A stretch of 64,000 nucleotides of DNA from Welwitschia mirabilis (taxonomy: Eukaryota; Gnetophyta; Gnetopsida; Welwitschiales): NCBI GenBank assembly GCA_051453625.1, contig JBOZIK010000001.1:206966426-207030425 (forward strand), read 5' to 3'. The notes under the pieces were generated by a model. That model saw only the letters and a program-made list of their open reading frames with translations. It was not told the DNA's origin and did no database searches. The position numbers and the translations under genes are program-made. Below, one piece after another: positions 58,323 to 64,000 of this stretch (the first letter of the stretch is position 1; each line of letters begins with the position of its first letter).

Positions 58323-58857
58323 CTCCATCACTTTGATCTTTGACACTCGTGGGTGATTAAAAAAAAAAAGGAATAACTCAAGCACTTCATCAAAGAGACA
58401 TCTTTTTAGGCTTGTTGTTTTGTTATCATTATTTATTGAAACTTAAGTTATAGGACTATCAGATTTTTTAATACACTCTTTATATATTATTTCTTATTTT
58501 CAATCATAAGATCCCTTTTAGGATTTCTATATTGTAAGGAAACCCTTGTATGAGTGTGCTTTTATAAATGCTTGTAAGTACATTTCTACTTTTAATTTCC
58601 TTAATATGCTTGAGGGGAAGAGAGTGTTTCTTTAAGAGGAACATCTCCATTGTATGTAAGGTTGGTGGCACACTATTTTGTAGGTTAAGAATATCCAAAG
58701 ATGTGAGAGGAATCTATCCTCTATGTGTGTATGTATCCAAGTTTAAAAACCACATTAATCTAGTAAGGTGTTTATTATATAATTTTTAGTTTTTTTAGTA
58801 GAATTTATTTTTGGTAGATTCCATTCACCCTCCATTTCAAATTCAATGATCGTTAAG

Positions 58858-58869
58858 TGGTATTAGAAT
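58858..58869 (+). other. Primer-binding site, element 1
   Basis: TGGTATTAGAAT, decayed from TGGTATCAGAGC, two bases after the LTR end. Confidence 0.85.
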
Positions 58870-58908
58870 AGGTACTCATAAAAAGGGAGTGACATTCTTG
58901 AGTGAACT

Positions 58909-60450
58909 ATGGCATCGGTACCATCCATCAAAGCTCCACTCTTTGATGGGATTAACTATGCCTATTAGAATATGAGGATGCAGATGTAGTTATAGTCTTA
59001 TGAGTTTTAGTTTTAGTAAAGCATTGAATATGGATACTCAAAACATATAGAAACCATAATAGATTTTACAATAAATTCCATTAGACAAATTAAACTAGAA
59101 GTAACTAGAAAGATAAAGAAAAGGTAGCTTTTATGTATGATTCAAAAGTAAAGAATGCTATCTAGTAAGCCCTTATAATAGAGGAACTCAATAGAATAGC
59201 TAGATGCAAAACTACATAAGAAATATGGAATGTTTAAGTGGAAACATATAAAGAAACCTCCATCATTAAGTAATTAAAACTTTTATCTGAATAACTCAAT
59301 TTGAAAATTTGAAGATGAACAATGAGAAAGAAAACATGAATACTTCATAAGAGTCTCTAATATAGTGAATGCTATACATGGCATTGGTGAAAATATTCCT
59401 CAAGCCAAGGTAATTCAAAATGTTATTAGATCCTTAACTCTACAATAAGGCCTAAGACAATAGCCATGGAAGAATTAAAAGACTTTAACTTAATGAATAT
59501 TGAAGATTACAAAATGCTCTAACAACTTATGAGATGAATCTTATGTAAGATGATACTTTAAAAGAGAAGCCTATTTCTATTAAAGCCATTGAAAACATAA
59601 GGTAAGTTTCAAAAATAAAAATAAAAAAAGTATCAAATGGTAATGACTCTGAAGATGATGTAAATTAAGAACTTACTCTCATCACAAGATGAGTCAAAAG
59701 ACTTCTTTCACAAAAGAATAACAAAAGGGAGGAATTTAAAAATCATTCATATTTTAAGTTAGAGGAAGTCCAAAGGTAAAACTTTTAGTAGCTCTTCATT
59801 TTCTTCCAAATCTAATATTTCCAAGTTAGAATATTGGTTTGTATAGAACAAAGACACATAGAATCAAAATATCCTAGCTCTAACAAATTATCAGAAAAAG
59901 CACAAAATAAAAATCCTAAGAAAATGATATTTTTCTTCATAGGATGGGATGAGGAGGACGATGCAATTAAAGTAGAAACATTTGATGATGAAAAATCTCA
60001 TCCATCCTACATGGCCATTGCACATGTTCAAAAGTAAAGTGATGAAAGAAAAAAAGAATTTAAATTAGATAGTAAAGATGAAATAGGTATGGAACTTCAA
60101 GATAGGTATGGTTTAATTTCTAAAGAATTTATTAAGTTGTAAAAAGTATGTGCTAAAATGAAAAGATTACTTCATTCCTGTGAATTACCATATGAATAAG
60201 AAAGAGGTTCTTACAATAAGTTATCATCCAAAAACTAGCCCTTAAAACTAAGATTATTAAACTAATATATGAATTAAAGCATGTTAGACAAGAACTTTCT
60301 AACTCAAAAAGAATCAATGATAAGGTTAACTAAAGGAAGAAAATCTTAAAGCTCTTGCTTGAACAATGTAGAAGCCTAAATGATAAAAGTGGTTTAGATC
60401 ATAATAAAGACTCCACTAGTAATTTATCTTCCTTATTCAACAAATGGAAC
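58909..60450 (+). pseudogene. SIRE-like gag, element 1
   Basis: An ATG at 58909 gives MASVPSIKAPLFDGINYAY and then a stop where Trp is expected, followed by NMRMQM. Middle blocks include ERKHEYFIRVSNIVNAIHGI and VIRSLTLQ. The zinc knuckle is in the open stretch 59834-60037 (from TTG, not ATG): Cys at residue 3, His at 8 and Tyr at 13 where the last Cys should be (TGT to TAT). An acidic WDEEDDA and then SHPSYMAIAHVQ follow, then a coiled-coil-like Lys/Glu-rich tail to about 60450. It would form the particle; it is inactivated by many stops. Confidence 0.75.
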
Positions 60451-60659
60451 TACAAACTATGCTATATATCAATAATATTATCTATTATTATTGCTACAAA
60501 TGAGTTCATTATCGATTTAATTATCTAATTAAATTCAAAATCAGAAATGACACTAACAATGCCAAAAGGACAAGAAGTATGGTACAATATTCTATGTAGG
60601 CTAAACCAAAGAAAATATGGATTCCAAAATCAAGATAAGCTTTATTAGCTCAGGCTGTA

Positions 60660-60880
60660 GTATAAGCAGTAAAGAAACATGCCTGTTATGCTGACAGTGG
60701 GTATTCAAGACATAAGAATAGAGATAAATATAGCTTTACCATTTTGGTAGAATAAGATAAAGGAGTGATCACCTTTGGTAATAATAAAAAAGCACTTATT
60801 AGAGGTATTGGAATCATTAAAGGAGGTAACCTACCTAAGGTAAAAGATGTTTTTTTAATAAAAGAATTATGATTTAATTT
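60660..60880 (+). pseudogene. SIRE-like aspartic protease, element 1
   Basis: The frame ADSGYSRHKNRDKYSFTIL keeps the catalytic DSG (60693-60701), while the usual DSGCSRHMTGD has Cys to Tyr and Met lost. KGVITFGNNKKALIRGIGII and KGGNLPKVKDVFLI follow as in the family. It would process Gag-Pol. This is one of the least damaged domains in the element. Confidence 0.75.
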
Positions 60881-61500
60881 GTTAAGTGTTACTCAGTTAT
60901 GCTATGCAATTTTTTCTATCACTTTTACCAAGGATGATTGTATTATCAAAGAACATAACTTAACTAAATTCTTTTTCACTAGAATTAGAAATTCTAATTC
61001 TACATCACTACCTTATAAGACATTTCTAACAAGAGAACCAAATGTCTATTAAGTAATACAGGTAAAATGGAGCTATGGCATAGGAAGCTTAGACATGTAA
61101 ACAAATATTTGCTAATAATCTTATCCTCAAAAGAAATGATAAGAGGACATTCTAAGTTATAAATCCTTGGTAATCAGGTTTGTGAGGTATACCAAAAAGA
61201 AAAGAAAACAAGAATAAGATTTAGTAAGAAAAACACTATCATAACTGAACATCCTTTAGATCTTTTGCATCTTGATATTATTGGTCCATCTCCTAGAAAA
61301 AGTCTTGATAAGAAAAAAATATCATCTAACTATTATTAATAACTACTCTCATTTTACATGGGTATCCTTCCTTTCACACAAGGATGAGACATTTTACCTT
61401 TTCTCTAAGTTATGTATTAGGTTACAAAATCAAAAGGGGTATAAGATCAAGACAATAAAAAGTGATAATATTAATGAATTTAAAAATGCAAAGTTTAATT
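60881..61500 (+). pseudogene. SIRE-like integrase N-terminal half, element 1
   Basis: The gag-pre-integrase region (LLSVTQL, then GSLDM) leads to LLHLDIIGPSPRKSLD with the first catalytic Asp intact. A single extra A in the A7 run at 61313-61319 shifts the frame, which then reads YHLTIINNYSHFTWVSFLSH, DETFYLFSKLCIRLQNQKGY and KTIKSDN. The second catalytic Asp is intact (61464-61466). The open stretch starting at 61272 uses TTG and runs into the N block, so its reported end is artificial. Confidence 0.8.
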
Positions 61501-61600
61501 NNNNNNNNNNNNNNNNNNNNNNNNNNNNNNNNNNNNNNNNNNNNNNNNNNNNNNNNNNNNNNNNNNNNNNNNNNNNNNNNNNNNNNNNNNNNNNNNNNNN
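61501..61600. other. Assembly gap (100 N)
   Basis: Exactly 100 N inside the integrase of element 1. Confidence 0.99.
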
Positions 61601-62098
61601 AGAGGAACTTATTTATAACGACTTATAGCAGAAAATGACAAATGGAAGGTGTGAAAAGATGTACTCTTTTACATAAATGAAATGGATGAAATGGTCAAGG
61701 ATTACTGTCAGAGTCGGATTCATGTCAGTGTCATCCAGATTATCATTTGAATGATAAGGATAATGATAAATCATTATAAAAGATAACTCAGCATGATGAC
61801 TTAGTAGTGATTTATCGATCCTCGTCAGCATCTAATAGTATCGTCATCCTACTTGTCGTGAAGATGACAGAGGGGATGATGGTCTTCTTAATTATATTTT
61901 TAAGAAGAGACTTAGTATTTTAATCAGTAATCATCTTATAAAGCTCTGTGCATCAGAATGTACCTTAAATACATCAAATCTGGGTAAGAATTATACATTT
62001 TCGAGATCTTCTATCATTTCTCCAAAATCCTCAGAATTGCACTTAAACTTATACAAATGTCTTGCAAAATAAGTCATAAAACTCCATCAAATAACCAC
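61601..62098. other. Compositionally distinct block after the gap
   Basis: Neither the continuation of integrase nor the missing first ~395 bp of the LTR fits here. The block keeps about seven CpG in 500 bp (near 61619, 61714, 61816, 61822, 61841, 61857 and 62001), against about five in the whole 1365-bp LTR of element 1. It is rich in GTCATC/GATGAC words. A minus frame at 61831-61613 has no known match. Its identity is unknown. Confidence 0.5.
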
Positions 62099-63097
62099 AA
62101 ATTAGAAGTGCAATAATAGAGATAAATTATATTTTAATGAATTATTTACATCTCAAAGAATTCATGAAGTTTTAAATCATGGATTCATAATCACTAAGGG
62201 TTATAGAAACTGTAATTCGAGTTTTATCAAAATTTTAGTAGTTTGGCTAAAGATATCTTTCATGTTAAAGATATCTTCTTGATAAGAGATTTATACCATC
62301 TTAAAGATGTCTATTTCAAAAATATAAGTGCCCAAAGCTCAACTATTTCTATTTTATTATACAATAATTACATGTTTTTAAATAATATCTCTTTAGGGCA
62401 ATAGAAAAAATGACATCAAAAGTATAATGGGCATAAAAAAAGGATTAAAATTGACTCGCATAGGTGATTGGTATTACACACATAGTTTTTAGCTATCTTT
62501 TGCAAAGGACTATCTAGTGAATACATTACTTGTTCATTAACTCTTACAAAGTTGCATCTCTATGATCTCTAATATTTGTGGGGAATATCAACAAGGAAGA
62601 ACTCATGCACTTCATCAAAGAAACATATTTTCAAGCTCGTCGTTTTTATTCTTTGTCATTATTTATTAGAACTTAAATTGTAGGACTATTAAATTTTTGA
62701 ATACACTCATTATAGTTCATTTCTTATTTTCAATCATAGGATCTATTGTAAGGGTTTTCATATTGTAAGAAAACCCTTGTATGGATGTGCTTCTATAAGT
62801 GCTTGTGAGTATATTTTTGTCTTTAATTCATTAAATATCCCTAAGAGGAAGAGAGTTCTACCTTAAGAGGAGAATCTCAATTGTATGTATAGTTGGTGAT
62901 GCTCCAAAACCACTATTTTGTAGGTTAAGAATATATAAATTATGAGAGAAATCTACCCTCTGTGTGTGGACATGCCCCTGTTAGGGAATCACGTTAATCT
63001 GGTAACGTATCTATTGTATAATTTTTAATTATTTTTAATGTAATTTATTTTTAATAGATCTCATTCACCCCATCTCCTCTAAGTTCAACAATCCTTA
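62099..63097 (+). mobile_element. LTR of plus-strand SIRE-like element 2 (5' truncated)
   Basis: Aligns with 57885-58855, from AGATAAATTATATTTTAATG through AGAAAACCCTTGTATG to CAACAATCCTTA, then a primer site. The first ~395 bp, including most of the palindrome array, are absent or replaced by the block at 61601-62098. Confidence 0.8.
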
Positions 63098-63099
63098 AG

Positions 63100-63111
63100 T
63101 GGTAGTAGAGC
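63100..63111 (+). other. Primer-binding site, element 2
   Basis: TGGTAGTAGAGC followed by AGGTACTCA, close to TGGTATCAGAGCAGGTACTCA of SIRE elements. Confidence 0.9.
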
Positions 63112-63135
63112 AGGTACTCACAAAAAAGGAATCAA

Positions 63136-64000
63136 GTATCTATTAAGTATTATAAGTGAAATGGAGCTGAGGCACATAAAGCTTGACCCATAAATAAAAA
63201 CTTTCTAAAACTCTTGTCTTTAAAAGAAAGGATAAGAGGACTTCCTAAGTTGCAAAGCCTTAATAATCAAGTTTATAAGGTATGCCAAAAAAAAAAAGCA
63301 AATAAGGTAAAATTTGGTAAGAAAAACATTATCAGAACTAAACATGCTTTAAATCTTTTTCATATTGATATTATTAGTCCATCTCCTACAAAGAGTCTTG
63401 GTAAGAAAATATATTACCTAATTATTATTAACGACTACTCTTATTTTACATGGGTAGCCTTTCTTGCATATAAGAATGAGGCATTTGAATTTTTTTATAA
63501 GCTATCTATTAGGTCACAGAACCAAAAGGGGTACAAGATCAAGACGATAAGAAGCAATAATGGTATTAAATTTAAAAATGCAAATAGTTCAGTATTCTCC
63601 ATCAATTCTTTGCATCATGAATTCCATAACAAAATTGAGTTCCAAAAAGAAAGAATAGAGTTCTAAATAAAATGACAAGAATAATGATGCATGATAAATA
63701 GATTCCTTATCATTTTTAGGCAGAATCTATCAACATTTCATGTTACATTTTCAATTGAGTTCTGGTAAGACATTTCACTTTCAAAACTTCATATGAGCTA
63801 TGGTGTGGTAAGAAACCATGAATAAGTTATTTTCATATATTTGGATCAAAATGTTTCATCTTAAATAAAAAGGATAAGCTAAGAAAATTTTATTTCAAAG
63901 TTGAAAATGGCTTTTTTCTAGTTATTCCATGGTTAGTAAAGCCTACTAAGTGTTCAATGATAGAACTCATGTAGTAGAGGAAATCATAAATTTTGAGATA
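63136..64000 (+). pseudogene. SIRE-like integrase, element 2, fused to the leader by deletion
   Basis: About 25 bp after the primer site the sequence jumps to text matching 61040 onward in element 1, so gag and protease are missing. A 150-codon open stretch (63214-63666, from TTG) reads the HHCC finger end (first Cys of the pair replaced by Tyr21, second kept at 24), FHIDIISPSP with catalytic Asp52, and INDYSYFTWVAFL. At residue 115 Asn stands where the second catalytic Asp should be (RSNNG, codon 63556-63558). The frame shifts near 63650 and continues as KRKNRVLNKMTRIMM, TSYELWCGKKP and KCFILNKKDKL to the window edge, interrupted by TAG/TGA at expected Gln/Trp/Arg codons. Confidence 0.85.

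Larger units (their letters stand above)
57491..58855 (+). mobile_element. 5' LTR of plus-strand SIRE-like element 1
   Basis: About 1365 bp. The start aligns with the LTR start next to the polypurine tract of the minus element (TTGGAAAAAT there, TTGGTAAATT here). The end is fixed by the primer site. The 3' two thirds align well with 62099-63097. Frames at 58504-58698 and 58568-58789 are LTR shadows. Confidence 0.8.
57491..61500 (+). mobile_element. SIRE-like copia element on the plus strand, cut by a gap
   Basis: A complete 5' LTR, primer site, gag, protease and integrase to the N run at 61501. It is of the same family as the minus-strand element at 22107-31875, judged by LTR length and alignment, the gag start and the ACGT-palindrome array. 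RT, RNase H and a 3' LTR are not in the window, because after the gap a second, deleted member begins. Confidence 0.8.

Noticed and set aside
58858-63111. Integrated pararetrovirus, suggested by tRNA-Met primer sites
   Set aside because: The sites sit next to LTRs, and the genes are copia-type Gag, protease and integrase. Integrase is not expected in plant pararetroviruses, and no movement or coat protein motif is seen.

Overview
This window looks like heterochromatic DNA of a flowering plant. It is very A+T-rich (roughly three quarters A+T by eye), has few long reading frames, and is almost wholly made of old, mutated transposable elements. I recognise Ty1/copia elements of two kinds (a Tork/TAR-like element and several copies of a SIRE/Maximus-like family), Ty3/gypsy elements of the Athila/Tat type, an L1-type LINE, a tRNA-derived SINE and a second LINE-type RNase H remnant. 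I see no intact host gene, no tRNA or rRNA gene and no CRISPR array. Species cannot be fixed from this sequence. Lineage names rest on remembered family motifs, not on searches.

Layout. 1-1025: the 3' part of one copia LTR inserted into an older LTR fragment. 3.4-9.3 kb: broken copia gag, protease and integrase on the + strand, interrupted by 3.4 kb of A+T-rich filler with two young tandem duplications. 9.56-19.57 kb: an Athila-like complex (LTR A, LTR B and LTR C, each followed by a tRNA-Asp-type primer site and a gag-like leader, then a pol remnant and terminal LTR D). It appears to be nested inside the copia element, because copia reverse transcriptase, RNase H and 3' LTR resume at 19.6-21.78 kb. 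22.1-31.9 kb: a near full-length SIRE-like element on the minus strand with both LTRs, primer site, gag, pol, an env-like segment and polypurine tract. 31.9-32.7 kb: a gypsy integrase C-terminus. 33.03-39.91 kb: two 2.9-kb LTRs around only 1.1 kb of non-coding interior, a LARD-like non-autonomous gypsy element. 41.7-45.5 kb: an L1-like LINE on the minus strand with endonuclease and reverse transcriptase. 47.84-48.12 kb: a SINE on the minus strand with perfect 15-bp target-site duplications. 48-57.5 kb: mostly unassigned, with a gypsy gag-like trace, an RNase H remnant and local tandem repeats. 57.5-64 kb: two + strand members of the SIRE-like family, the second deleted for gag and protease.

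The dominant process is C-to-T decay on both strands. Stops (TAA/TAG/TGA) sit where Gln or Trp codons are expected, and six catalytic aspartates in several unrelated enzymes have become asparagine (GAY to AAY). CpG is rare. The most interesting regulatory signal is an array of decayed AAAGACGTCTTT-like palindromes (ACGT core) in the promoter-side half of the SIRE-like LTRs. Five runs of N (two of 10 and three of 100) are assembly gaps, and the three long ones all fall inside repeated retrotransposon sequence.
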